A DNA stretch of 64,000 nucleotides from Mycolicibacterium xanthum (GTDB lineage: Bacteria > Actinomycetota > Actinomycetes > Mycobacteriales > Mycobacteriaceae), in NCBI RefSeq assembly GCF_019710635.1, contig NZ_JAIFZS010000011.1:245931-309930 (forward strand), given 5' to 3'. Of the stretch, positions 10,197-20,744 are shown in pieces. Position 1 is the first letter of the stretch. The number at the start of each line of letters is the position of its first letter. The notes beneath the pieces are model-generated. The model was not told where the DNA came from. It saw nothing but the letters and a program-made list of their open reading frames with translations, and did no database searches. Both the position numbers and the translations under genes were made by a program.

Positions 10197-11930
10197 GTGG
10201 CCTATTCCGCCGTGACCGACGTGCTGCGCGAACGTGCCAGTTTGCAGCCGGACGATGTTGCGTTCACCTTCGTCGACTATGACATCGACCCCGGCGGGGT
10301 CGCTGTCACGCTGACCTGGTCGCAGCTGAGTCGCCGGGTAGTCAACTTCGCCCACGAACTGAGGTCGCGAGGCTCGATCGGTGATCGAGCCGTCATCCTG
10401 CTCCCGCAGAGCCTGGACTACATCGTCGCCTTCCTGGGCTCACTGCACGCGGGTCTCATCGCGGCTCCGCTATCGGTTCCCTTTCCGGGTGTGCACGACG
10501 AACGGGTGAGTGCGGTGCTGCGGGACGCGTCGCCCACGGTGATCGTGGCGACGTCGGCCATGGCGGAGCATCTGTCGGAATACACTGCGCCGCTTGATGA
10601 TCAGGCCAAGCCGACGGTGGTCGAGATCGATGCGCTGGATCTCGACGGGCAGACTCCGCGGGCTCTCAAACGTGCCAAGATGGCCACGGCCTATCTGCAG
10701 TACACCTCCGGATCGACCAGGACACCGGCCGGTGTCATGGTGACGCACCGCAACCTGACCGCCAACTTCGAGCAGATCATGGCCGGTTTCTTCCCCGGTA
10801 AGGTGGCTCCCGCGGACACCACCGCGGTCTCATGGTTGCCCTTCTACCATGACATGGGTCTCATGCTCGGGGTGTGCGCTCCCATCCTCGGTGGCTGGCA
10901 CACGGTGTTCACCACCCCAGCTTCCTTTCTGGCGCGTCCCGCGCGGTGGATACAGCTGTTGGCGTCCTACCCCTCCACGGTGACCGCCGCTCCCAACTTC
11001 GCCTTCGAGTTGGCGGTGGGGCGGACGTCCGACGACGATCTCGCCGGCAAGGATCTCAGCGGTGTGCGCTGTGTCCTCAGCGGCAGCGAGCGGGTCCACC
11101 ACACGACTCTGAAACGGTTCGTCGACCGTTTCACCCGGTTCGACCTCGCCGAGGAGGCGTTGCGGCCCAGCTACGGCCTGGCCGAGGCGACGCTCTTCGT
11201 GGCGACCAGGGAGCCCGGTCTGCCGCCGCACATCGTGCACTTCGCCGGGGAGAAGTTGTCCGCCGGCCACGCCAAGCGCTGCGACAACGAGTCCGGCACG
11301 CCGTTGGTCGGCTACGGCGCGCCCGAATCTCCGCTGGTGTATATCGTCGATCCGGCGACCAAGACCGAGTGCCCGGCCGGCACCCTGGGTGAAATCTGGG
11401 TGATGGGGGAGAACGTCTGCGTCGGCTACTGGGAGAATCCGGAGCAGTCCGAGCACACGTTCAACGCCTACATCGACGGCGCGTCACCGGAAACCCCGCC
11501 GGGACCGTGGTTGCGGACGGGCGATCTAGGGTTCATCTCCGAGGGCGAGCTGTTCATCGTCGGCCGAATCAAGGATGTCGTGATCGTGCGCGGTCGCAAC
11601 CACTACCCCGACGACATCGAGGCCACGATCCAAGAGATCACCGGCGGTCGGGTGGCGGCCATCTCGGTCGAGAACGAGCACACCGAAGAACTCGTCGTGA
11701 TCGCCGAAGTGAAGGCCCCGGCGAATCCCGATGCCGACGCGATCGAGCACATGCGCAGCAAGGAGCGTGACGTCACCTCGGCGCTGTCCCGCTCACACGG
11801 CCTCAGCGCTGCCGATCTGGTCCTGGTCCCACGTGGGTCGATTCCGATCACCACCAGCGGGAAGGTCCGTCGGTCGGCATGTTCTGAGCTGTACCGTAAT
11901 GACGCGCTGACCCGCCTGGTCCCCAGGTAG
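10197..11930 (+). CDS. Long-chain fatty acyl-AMP ligase (FAAL, FadD23/FadD25-like)
   Basis: Activates fatty acids as acyl-adenylates for loading onto a PKS. Seen: the adenylate-forming signature YTSGSTRTPAGV near residue 170, SYGLAEATLF near 325, and the hinge/C-domain GDLGFISEGELFIVGRIKD near 445 followed by RGRNHYPDDIE. These FAAL-type motifs, and its PKS context, match the FadD23/25/28 group rather than acyl-CoA ligases. The chosen GTG at 10197 has AGAAGG nine bases upstream; an in-frame TTG at 10188 lies too close to that site. Only 14 bases separate it from the preceding gene, so it belongs to the PKS-papA operon. Confidence 0.9.
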   Translation: MAYSAVTDVLRERASLQPDDVAFTFVDYDIDPGGVAVTLTWSQLSRRVVNFAHELRSRGSIGDRAVILLPQSLDYIVAFLGSLHAGLIAAPLSVPFPGVHDERVSAVLRDASPTVIVATSAMAEHLSEYTAPLDDQAKPTVVEIDALDLDGQTPRALKRAKMATAYLQYTSGSTRTPAGVMVTHRNLTANFEQIMAGFFPGKVAPADTTAVSWLPFYHDMGLMLGVCAPILGGWHTVFTTPASFLARPARWIQLLASYPSTVTAAPNFAFELAVGRTSDDDLAGKDLSGVRCVLSGSERVHHTTLKRFVDRFTRFDLAEEALRPSYGLAEATLFVATREPGLPPHIVHFAGEKLSAGHAKRCDNESGTPLVGYGAPESPLVYIVDPATKTECPAGTLGEIWVMGENVCVGYWENPEQSEHTFNAYIDGASPETPPGPWLRTGDLGFISEGELFIVGRIKDVVIVRGRNHYPDDIEATIQEITGGRVAAISVENEHTEELVVIAEVKAPANPDADAIEHMRSKERDVTSALSRSHGLSAADLVLVPRGSIPITTSGKVRRSACSELYRNDALTRLVPR

Positions 11931-12215
11931 CCGACGGTCATCGGAGCTCGCGAGGCGAGATGCCGGTCGTTGCGGCGATCCCGAACTGCAACATGGCGGG
12001 TAACCTGCAGCGGTGGATCGCCTGATTGTCAAAGCAGGGCTAGGACTGGGCCAGGACTGGGCTAGGACGTGATCGTCGTGCTCGACGACGTCTCCCGCGA
12101 CCACAGCCGCTGAGCGCTGAGTCCGGCGAAGACATGACACTCGTCTAGCTCTAGCTCTGGCGTGGCCAGAACAGGGGCGCCGGACGTGGCGCAAACACGG
12201 TCTGTACCGATGCGA
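11931..12215. other. Convergent intergenic region without recognisable gene
   Basis: This 285-base gap separates the FAAL gene from the opposing Sap/GAP gene. I see no credible reading frame, tRNA or strong hairpin. It holds three adjacent 11-base units of GGGCYAGGACK at 12037-12069 and a CTAGCT-rich stretch near 12145. Confidence 0.5.
12037..12069. repeat. Three tandem 11-bp units
   Basis: GGGCTAGGACT, GGGCCAGGACT and GGGCTAGGACG follow one another without spacer between the converging FAAL and Sap/GAP genes. No function is evident; 11 bp is close to one helical turn. Confidence 0.7.
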
Positions 12216-12950
12216 TCAGAGCGCCGAAACGCCGTGAAAGATCATGAATAAGCCGAAGATGCCCAGCACGCCGACAAGGATCCGGGTCCGGAACTCGCTT
12301 ATCCAGAAGTGGATCTTGGTAACCACCTGTTGTGTCTTCGACGGTGCCGCCAGGTAGCTGACCAGGGGTATCTCGGCGACGACGAAGGCCACAACGGCGA
12401 ACACCGCGACAGCCGAGATCTGTGTCACCAGGGCGGCGCCCGAGGCGGCGGCGGCAACGAGTACCAGGCAGTACTCGATGGGAGTCATTGCCGAGCACAG
12501 TCCGGCGGCGAATGCGACTCCCAGGGAGTCGCCGTGCCGGCCGCGTAACAGGGCCAGCCAGGAGAACCGTGCCAGGCCTGTGGGGCCGTCTTCTTGCCGC
12601 AGTACCGGGAAATCGGCATTGACGACAGCCGCCGCTTCGGGTCGACGAGCCGAGCAGCGCACGGCAATGACCGCGGTGGCCACGAGCGCTAGTGCGCCGA
12701 GCACGATCTGAGCCGGGGGGACCGCGGGACTGCGGGTGAGGGACAGCAAAGCATCGGTGACCGGCGCGACACGCTCCGGCACGAACGCCAAGACCAACGC
12801 GGCAAGGCCTACGGCCATGACCATGAGGCCGATCCAGTACACCAGAAGGTTGACCAAGGGCCGGGGCCGGGAAACCAGGATCGCGGTGATGGCGACCCGG
12901 AACGGGTCAGGAATGGAGACAACCGCCAACAGCACGACCGCTCCCCACAT
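12216..12950 (-). CDS. Sap/GAP-family integral membrane protein
   Basis: A 244-residue, mostly hydrophobic protein with about six membrane segments. The opening DPFRVAITAILVSRPRP and the conserved PIEYCLVLVAA segment resemble the Sap (sulfolipid-1 addressing) and Gap (glycopeptidolipid addressing) family. In M. tuberculosis sap sits beside pks2-papA1-mmpL8, and in M. smegmatis gap lies in the glycopeptidolipid locus; both are needed for the lipid to reach the surface. Here it faces the FAAL gene and lies upstream-adjacent to a TB8.4-like gene. Likely role: helping the MmpL transporter deliver the locus product. Confidence 0.85.
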   Translation of the reverse strand: MWGAVVLLAVVSIPDPFRVAITAILVSRPRPLVNLLVYWIGLMVMAVGLAALVLAFVPERVAPVTDALLSLTRSPAVPPAQIVLGALALVATAVIAVRCSARRPEAAAVVNADFPVLRQEDGPTGLARFSWLALLRGRHGDSLGVAFAAGLCSAMTPIEYCLVLVAAAASGAALVTQISAVAVFAVVAFVVAEIPLVSYLAAPSKTQQVVTKIHFWISEFRTRILVGVLGIFGLFMIFHGVSAL

Positions 12951-13006
12951 AGCGCAGACTTTACCGCGATGCAGCGACTGTGGTCATACCGATCGGCCCC
13001 GGGGTC

Positions 13007-13348
13007 TCAGTAGCTGGCGCAGCCTTGGGCGACGGAGACGACCAGCCCCAGGTACTGCTCGGCGCCGGGTAGCTGCCGTATCTGCCCAGCCATCACCTCG
13101 CGGGTCTGCGGCGGCGCCGCGAGGAACTGCTGCAACCATGCTTGTGCCATCGGAGCGGCGGCCAGCTCGCTGGCGGCCTGCGGGTTCTGTGAATTGAGCG
13201 CCGCAACCGCCTGGGAGTAGCTACACGTCGTATGGATGACGGGCGCGAGATCGGGATCCGCGGACGCGGTAGCGACGGTGGCGACAGACCACAGGGTCAA
13301 ACCGCCGAGCGTGACGGCCCAGGTCGCCAGCTTGGGTAGCGCCACCAT
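13007..13348 (-). CDS. Secreted TB8.4/Rv1174c-family (hemophore-related) protein
   Basis: A 113-residue exported protein. The ATG at 13348 is chosen because a GGAGGTG site sits eight bases upstream and because it places a signal peptide (VALPKLATWAV... to ATASADP) at the N-terminus; a longer frame to 13396 would spoil it. The mature part has two Cys (HTTCSYSQAVAALN and the C-terminal GCASY) and matches Mtb TB8.4 in TTC.Y.Q.VAALN, FLAAPP and PGA.QY.GLV.SVA. An Rv1174c homologue also lies in the M. smegmatis GPL locus, so its presence in a lipid-export cluster may be functional. Heme binding is a family label, not demonstrated here. Confidence 0.85.
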   Translation of the reverse strand: MVALPKLATWAVTLGGLTLWSVATVATASADPDLAPVIHTTCSYSQAVAALNSQNPQAASELAAAPMAQAWLQQFLAAPPQTREVMAGQIRQLPGAEQYLGLVVSVAQGCASY

Positions 13349-13462
13349 TAGCCACACCTCCATCTCGTCCCCGACCGATGAACGCGGGAAGCCCACCGGC
13401 CTTCCAGGCTACAGGCTCGTGGCGGCGAGGGGTCGGTTCCCGGTGAGACGCGGCCGGCGGGC

Positions 13463-14713
13463 TCAGCGAACGCCACGTCTGCGGGCGGCGTCTTCCAGGA
13501 GGTCGGCCGCTTTCCTGACGCCCTCCGAGGGTGCGGTCATCTGCGTCGCGAGTGCCTCGGCGCGGACGGCGGCCTGCGGGCTCAGTGTCGCCTGCAATGC
13601 GGCCTTCAGCGACGTCGGACCGGTTTTCGAGAATCGCCGGGCGGTACCCACCCCGAGCCGCTTGACCTGGGCTGCCCAGATCGGCTGATCTGCGCCAACC
13701 CACAACACCAACGTCGGTCTTCCCGCTCGCAGACCTGCGGCCAGGGTGCCCGCGCCACCGTGGTGTACAACGGCGCGGCACTGTGGGAACACCCTCGCAT
13801 GATTCACCGCGCCCACGACCTTGATATCGGCAGACGGTGTCGGCCGGTCGAGTTGCCAGGAGCCCGAACTGATCAGGGCTCGTTCGCCGAGGTCGGCACA
13901 GACTTCGGTGATCATGTCCAACGCCGATTCCGGCGACTCGACCGGCATGCTGCCGAAGCCGAAATAGATCGGCGGTTTGCCCTCCGCGATCCACTCCGTC
14001 ATCTCGTCGTCGTCAACGGTGCCCAACTCCAACGTCAGGGCGCCGACGAACGGGCGGCGCTCACCCCACTGCGATGCCAGCCCGGGAAAAAGGGCTTCGT
14101 CGTATGCCTGGATCTCGAGCGCACCACCCTCGATGATGCGCCGGACGGAAGGCGTATCGGCTTTCGGCAGACCGAGTTCCCGGCGCTGGGCGTCCTCGGC
14201 GTCCTTCAGGATGCGCCAGTACGCCCATTCCACAGCGGCGAAACCCGGCCCGTACAGCGAAGGTGGCACCTTCAACGGAAGGACGTGGCTGTTGGCGCGG
14301 TGGGGGAAGAAGTGCAGTGCGGCAAGCGGTACGCCGTAGTGCTCGGCGACGTTCGCGCTGACTTCCTGGAAGGTGGTGCCGGTCAGGATGAGATCGGCAC
14401 CGTCGGCGATGGAGGTCAGTGACCTGCTCATCTCGGCCCATCCCGCGACCATGTATTCCCGCCCCTCACGCAGAGCCCGGGCCGGATTCTGGAACTTCCA
14501 GAAGTTGCGGAAAGTGGCCTCCTCGAGTTGCTTCTGCGAGTCGACGCCGTAGGACACCACCGGTACGGGGCCGATTGCCTGCTGGGCGAACCCGACGAGA
14601 TTCGGCGGGACGGCGAGGCGCACCTCATGCCCACGTCGCCGCAATTCGAGGCCGACAGCGGTGCAGGGTTCGATGTCACCGCGTGTACCGTGCGCGGCTA
14701 CCGCAAATCTCAT
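13463..14713 (-). CDS. GT1-family glycosyltransferase (Rv1524/Rv1526c/GPL Gtf-like)
   Basis: A 416-residue GT-B enzyme. N-terminal AAHGTRGDIEPCTAVGLEL is the acceptor-domain glycine motif of the sterol/GPL glycosyltransferases. The C-terminal donor-binding signature is HHGGAGTLAAGLRAGRPTLV near residues 316-335, with GADQP shortly after. Such enzymes add sugars to glycopeptidolipids, lipooligosaccharides or sterols. It is transcribed divergently from mmpL, with 226 bases between them, and the pair probably shares a control region. Likely decorates the lipid made by the PKS cluster; the acceptor is unknown. Confidence 0.88.
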   Translation of the reverse strand: MRFAVAAHGTRGDIEPCTAVGLELRRRGHEVRLAVPPNLVGFAQQAIGPVPVVSYGVDSQKQLEEATFRNFWKFQNPARALREGREYMVAGWAEMSRSLTSIADGADLILTGTTFQEVSANVAEHYGVPLAALHFFPHRANSHVLPLKVPPSLYGPGFAAVEWAYWRILKDAEDAQRRELGLPKADTPSVRRIIEGGALEIQAYDEALFPGLASQWGERRPFVGALTLELGTVDDDEMTEWIAEGKPPIYFGFGSMPVESPESALDMITEVCADLGERALISSGSWQLDRPTPSADIKVVGAVNHARVFPQCRAVVHHGGAGTLAAGLRAGRPTLVLWVGADQPIWAAQVKRLGVGTARRFSKTGPTSLKAALQATLSPQAAVRAEALATQMTAPSEGVRKAADLLEDAARRRGVR

Positions 14714-14781
14714 TTCGCCCCATCGGAAGTCGCGGCGGTGGATCCCGCACCGGGTCGTGCCCGTCGGTAACGGTGCACTCT

Positions 14782-14801
14782 AAGCATGCGATGACATGCT
14801 T
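14782..14801. promoter_or_regulatory. Inverted repeat in the glycosyltransferase/mmpL divergent promoter region
   Basis: AAGCATG-N6-CATGCTT is a perfect 7-bp inverted repeat. A CATAAT at 14806-14811 could be the -10 element of a rightward promoter, putting the palindrome over its -35 position. The size suits a dimeric repressor or activator, but no regulator gene adjoins it. Confidence 0.4.
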
Positions 14802-14939
14802 GCGGCATAATCGCACGAGACATCGGACGCGGCACTTCGCGGGGTGTCGTCCCAGGCGGCGACGTCCACCTCGGCAAACAAACAGAGAATGTTCGTCGCC
14901 CGATGCGACGGACCGGAGGTCCAGTGGGAAGCGTGTAGC

Positions 14940-17900
14940 GTGTTTGGCATGTTTCGGCGCGCCGATTCAGCCGGTGCGTTGACTGGGGTGGGTTTCGACG
15001 GGTTGGCGAAGATCACCGTACGCCATCCGTGGATCGTGATTGCTCTGTGGCTGGTGGGCGCTGCCGCGTTGGTCTACCTGGTGCCGTCTTTGGCGGTGGT
15101 CGCCGAACGGAATCCACCCGGGTTCCTGCCGGCCGACTCGGTGGTGATGAACGCCAGCGACGACATGCAGGCGGCGTTTCAGGAGACCGGTGGCGGCAAC
15201 GTCGCCATCGTGGTCCTCAGCGACGACAACGGGCTGGACGCCGAGGACGAGGCGACCTACCGGACGCTTGTCGAACGCCTCCGTGCCGACACGGCGGACG
15301 TGCTGGCGACGCAGGACTTCGTCGCCATACCCGAGATCCGCGACGTGATGACGGGCACCGACGGCAAGGCGTGGCAGCTACCCGTCAGTGCGGTGGGCGA
15401 GATCGGCAGTGCCGAAGGGCAGGCGGCCTATCGAAACATCGTCGATGTGGTCGACGAGGTCACGGCCGACTCCTCGCTGCAAGCGCGGGTGATCGGACCG
15501 GCGGCGACGTTCGACGACGTGATCAAGATCGGAGAGCAGGATCAGCACATAATCGAGGCCGCCACCATCCTCATCGTGCTGACGATCCTGCTGATCGTCT
15601 ACCGCAACGTGGTGGCGATGCTGCTCCCGCTGCTCATGATGGGAGTGGCGCTGGTTGTGGCGCAGGGTGTGGTCGCAGCACTCGGTGACCACCAGATCCT
15701 CAGCCTCGGCCCCCAGACGCTGATGCTCATGACCGCCATGATGATGGGCGCGGCGACCGACTACGGCATCTTCCTGTTCAGCCGGTACCACGAGTGCATT
15801 CGCGAAGGTCTGAGTTCCGACGATGCCGTCATCGCAGCGATGGACTCGATCGGCAAAGTCATCGCGGGCTCAGCCGGCACCACTGCCGTCACCTTCTTCG
15901 GGCTGGCCTTCACCCAACTGGCGGTGTTCTCGACCGTCGGACCTGCGCTTTCGGTCACGATTCTGATCGCATTCGTGGCGTCGGTGTCGTTGCTGCCGGC
16001 AATGCTGACGCTCGCCGGGCGCCGCGGTTGGGTCAAGCCGCGCAAAGATCTGACCAGCCGGTGGTGGCGGACATCCGGCGTCCGGATCGTCCGCAAACCA
16101 GCGGGTCACCTTGCCGCCAGCCTCGTTGTGTTGCTCGCGCTCGCGGCTTGCGCCGGAATGATGAAGTTCAACTACGACGATCGAAAGAACCTCCCGGCCG
16201 ACGCGTCCAGCAACCTCGGGTATGCGGCGCTCGACGAGCACTTCCCGGTGAGCACTGCGGTCCAGCAGTTCATCCTCGTCCAGTCTCCGCACGACCTGCG
16301 TACACCCAAGGCGCTGGCCGACATGGAGCAGATGGCGTTTCGGGTGAGCCAGGTGCCCGACATCGAAATCGTGCGCGGAGTCACCCGGCCGACCGGTGAG
16401 AAGCTCGAAGTGGCGAAGGCCACATACCAGGCCGGCGAGGTCGGTTCGAAGCTGGGCGACGCCTCCAAGCTCATCGACGACAACGACTCCAACCTCTCCA
16501 CGCTCAGTGGCGGCGCCCATCAGCTCGCGGATGCGCTGGCCGAGATCCGGTCTCAAGTGGTGAACGCCATCGCCGTGGTGCGTCCCCTGACCGTCGCGCT
16601 CGCCAATCTGCAGCAGCAATACGGCGGGACCAAGACACTCAACGAGATCGATAAGACGGCCCACCTGGTGGCCAACATGCGCTCACTGGGTGACTCGTTG
16701 GGGGTGAACCTGGCGAACATCACCGACGTGTACGGGTGGGCGGCGCCCGTGGTCAATGCGCTCAACGTCAGCCCTGTGTGCGATGCCGACCCGCGGTGCG
16801 TGGCGTCACGCGCCGACCTGCAGCGCATCGTCACCGCCAAGGATGACGGCACCCTGGACAAGATCGCAGACCTGGGCCGTCAGCTGCAGAACATGGACGG
16901 GACCGAAACCCTCGACCAGGCTGTGCGCAATCTCGGCCAAGGCGTGGAGGACTCCATCGCAGCGGCGCGCAAGTTGGGCCTTGACGATCCGCGCAGCATC
17001 CAGTCCAATCTCAACCAACTGCAGCAGGGCGCGAACCAGCTGTCGGACTCCAGCCGCCAGCTCGCCGAGGGCGTTCAACTGCTGGTCGATCAGACCAGAC
17101 GGATGGGTGAGGGCCTGGATCAGGCCTCGGCGTTCCTGCTGGCGATGAAGCGCGATGCCTCCGACCCTCAGATGTCGGGGTTCTACATCCCCCCTGAGAT
17201 TCTCACCCAGGAAGAGTTCAAGAAGGCCGCCGAGTTGTTCGTCTCACCGGACGGCCACGTGGTCAGATACCTGGTGCAGACGGCCCTGAATCCGTTCGGT
17301 ACCGATTCGATGGATCAGGTGGCCGAGATCGTCAACGCGGCCCAGAGCGCGCAACCCAACACCAGCCTGGCCGACGCGAAGATTTCGCTGGTGGGATTTT
17401 CGTCGATTCAGAACGAACTGCGGAATTACTACAACGCCGACATCCAGTTCATCATCATCCTGACGTTGTTGGTCGTCTTCCTCATTCTCGCGGTTCTGCT
17501 GCGTTCGCTGGTCGCTCCCGTCTACCTCGTCCTGTCGGTCGTGTTGTCCTATTTGTCGGCGCTGGGGATCGGCGTGGTGTTCTTCCAGTTCATCCTGGGC
17601 CAGGAGATCATGTGGTCCGTCCCGGGTATGGCGTTCCTGGTTCTCGTCGCGGTTGGTGCCGACTACAACTTGTTGCTGATTGCGCGTATCCGCGACGAAT
17701 CCAAGCCGGGGATGCGCACCGCGGTCATCCGGACGGTCGGTGCGACGGGCAGCGTCATCACCTCGGCCGGCTTGATCTTCGCTGCGTCGATGTTCGGTTT
17801 GACATTCAGCAGCCTCAACGCGGCCATCCAGATCGGCTTCGTCATCGGTGTGGGTCTGCTACTCGATACGTTCGTGGTGCGCACCGTGACCGTTCCCGCC

Positions 17901-18698
17901 ACCGCCGTCCTGATCGGAAAATTCAGCTGGTGGCCTGGCAAACCGGAGTGGGCGGTCGAGGGCCCCGCAGTGCAGCAGGTCTCGGTTTCCGCGCCGTCGG
18001 CCGTCGCGACCGCCGAGGCTTCGACAGAGGAGTTGGTCGAGTTCCCGGCGGCGGGGGCCTCGGTTGAGGGGTTAGGGCAGGCTCCGCAGGGTGTGAGTCG
18101 GCGTCCGGGGTTGGGGGGGTGGATCCAGAGCCGCCTACAGGCGAGTCGGTGGGCTCGTGGTTCTGGGGCGTCGGTCGAGCAGGCCGCGCCCGAGGAGTCG
18201 GTGGGGGAGCAGGATGCCTTGACCGAGGAGTTCGCGGAGGCGTCGATTGAGCAGGCCGCGCCCGAGGAGTCGGTGGGGGACCAGGATGCCTTGACCGAGG
18301 AGGTCGCGGAGGCGTCGATGGAGCAGGCCGCGCCCGAGGAGTCGGGGGGGGAGCAGGAGGCCTTGACCGAGGAGTTCGCGGAGGCGTCGCTTGAGCCGGC
18401 CGCGCCCGAGGAGTCGGTGGGGGAGCAGGATGCCTTGACCGAGGAGGTCGCGGAGGCGTCGATGGAGCAGGCCGCGCCCGAGGAGTCGGTGGGGGACCAG
18501 GATGCCTTGACCGAGGAGGTCGGGCGGGATCCGCAGGATCTGAGTCGGGGACGGAGGTTCTCGGGGTGGATACGGAATCGCCGACTCGGGCGTTGGCGGC
18601 GGGACCGCAGGTCCGAGGCGCCGGCTGAGGATTCCGGGGCGGTAACACAGGAGCCGGCCGATGGGGCCGGTGAGTCCGGTGACAGCCCGGAGCACTGA
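14940..18698 (+). CDS. MmpL-family RND lipid transporter with repetitive C-terminal tail
   Basis: About 1252 residues. It has two MMPL halves, each with a periplasmic loop and a bundle of membrane helices. The Asp-Tyr proton-relay pairs are present in both: GAATDYGIFLFSRYHE near residue 275 and VAVGADYNLLLIAR near residue 905. Overall similarity is to MmpL8/MmpL10/MmpL12, exporters of acyl-trehalose-type lipids. GTG at 14940 has GGGAAG eight bases upstream; ATG at 14949 is the alternative. After the last helix (LIGKFSWWPGKP) comes a cytoplasmic tail of about 250 residues containing five 24-residue acidic repeats between two basic motifs. Likely exports the product of the adjacent PKS/PapA/GT genes. 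Confidence 0.93.
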   Translation: MFGMFRRADSAGALTGVGFDGLAKITVRHPWIVIALWLVGAAALVYLVPSLAVVAERNPPGFLPADSVVMNASDDMQAAFQETGGGNVAIVVLSDDNGLDAEDEATYRTLVERLRADTADVLATQDFVAIPEIRDVMTGTDGKAWQLPVSAVGEIGSAEGQAAYRNIVDVVDEVTADSSLQARVIGPAATFDDVIKIGEQDQHIIEAATILIVLTILLIVYRNVVAMLLPLLMMGVALVVAQGVVAALGDHQILSLGPQTLMLMTAMMMGAATDYGIFLFSRYHECIREGLSSDDAVIAAMDSIGKVIAGSAGTTAVTFFGLAFTQLAVFSTVGPALSVTILIAFVASVSLLPAMLTLAGRRGWVKPRKDLTSRWWRTSGVRIVRKPAGHLAASLVVLLALAACAGMMKFNYDDRKNLPADASSNLGYAALDEHFPVSTAVQQFILVQSPHDLRTPKALADMEQMAFRVSQVPDIEIVRGVTRPTGEKLEVAKATYQAGEVGSKLGDASKLIDDNDSNLSTLSGGAHQLADALAEIRSQVVNAIAVVRPLTVALANLQQQYGGTKTLNEIDKTAHLVANMRSLGDSLGVNLANITDVYGWAAPVVNALNVSPVCDADPRCVASRADLQRIVTAKDDGTLDKIADLGRQLQNMDGTETLDQAVRNLGQGVEDSIAAARKLGLDDPRSIQSNLNQLQQGANQLSDSSRQLAEGVQLLVDQTRRMGEGLDQASAFLLAMKRDASDPQMSGFYIPPEILTQEEFKKAAELFVSPDGHVVRYLVQTALNPFGTDSMDQVAEIVNAAQSAQPNTSLADAKISLVGFSSIQNELRNYYNADIQFIIILTLLVVFLILAVLLRSLVAPVYLVLSVVLSYLSALGIGVVFFQFILGQEIMWSVPGMAFLVLVAVGADYNLLLIARIRDESKPGMRTAVIRTVGATGSVITSAGLIFAASMFGLTFSSLNAAIQIGFVIGVGLLLDTFVVRTVTVPATAVLIGKFSWWPGKPEWAVEGPAVQQVSVSAPSAVATAEASTEELVEFPAAGASVEGLGQAPQGVSRRPGLGGWIQSRLQASRWARGSGASVEQAAPEESVGEQDALTEEFAEASIEQAAPEESVGDQDALTEEVAEASMEQAAPEESGGEQEALTEEFAEASLEPAAPEESVGEQDALTEEVAEASMEQAAPEESVGDQDALTEEVGRDPQDLSRGRRFSGWIRNRRLGRWRRDRRSEAPAEDSGAVTQEPADGAGESGDSPEH
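18171..18530 (+). repeat. Five in-frame 72-bp repeats encoding 24-residue acidic units in MmpL tail
   Basis: Five contiguous units encode variations on QAAPEESVGEQDALTEE followed by (F/V)AEAS. Differences are single substitutions (E/D, F/V, Q/P, V/G), so the array looks recently amplified and may vary in copy number. It is flanked on both sides by basic segments with PQxxSRxxxxxGWIxxR. Confidence 0.95.
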
Positions 18699-18748
18699 GG
18701 CAACGGGACACGCGTTCGTCGTGCTCCGCTCGTTGGTGTTGACCGAGC

Positions 18749-18775
18749 GGGAACAATTCCCGCACCGGGCCCGTT
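18749..18775 (+). promoter_or_regulatory. SigH-like promoter of dnaK
   Basis: GGGAACA at 18749-18755, 16 bases, then CGTT at 18772-18775 fits the mycobacterial SigH/SigE-type GGAAYA-N16/17-CGTT pattern. The -35 element is inside a perfect 7-bp inverted repeat, GCGGGAA-CAA-TTCCCGC (18747-18763). The first HAIR begins about 14 bases after CGTT, so HspR bound there would block early transcription. Confidence 0.6.
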
Positions 18776-18788
18776 GACTGCATCGATA

Positions 18789-18809
18789 GTTGAGTTGCAT
18801 TCACTCAAG
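18789..18809. promoter_or_regulatory. HAIR operator 1 (HspR site) upstream of dnaK
   Basis: GTTGAGT-N7-ACTCAAG differs by one base from the HAIR consensus CTTGAGT-N7-ACTCAAG bound by HspR. It lies just downstream of the SigH-like promoter and 85 bases before the dnaK start. hspR is the last gene of this operon, giving autoregulation. Confidence 0.85.
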
Positions 18810-18843
18810 TTTGGCTTGACACGGCGACGTGGCTGGGGGCAGG

Positions 18844-18864
18844 CTTGAGCGCGGTGCACTCAGT
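18844..18864. promoter_or_regulatory. HAIR operator 2 (weaker HspR site) upstream of dnaK
   Basis: CTTGAGC-N7-ACTCAGT keeps the 7-base spacer with one mismatch to consensus in the left arm and two in the right. It lies 55 bases downstream of HAIR 1, centre to centre, and 30 bases before the dnaK start. Confidence 0.65.
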
Positions 18865-18893
18865 CCAAACGTTCTATTCAGGAGGCAGTAACT

Positions 18894-20740
<1,847 letters not shown>

Positions 20741-20744
<4 letters not shown>

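Noticed and set aside
13349..13396. Longer N-terminus for the TB8.4-like protein
   Set aside because: It buries the signal peptide and lies upstream of a strong ribosome site that points to 13348.
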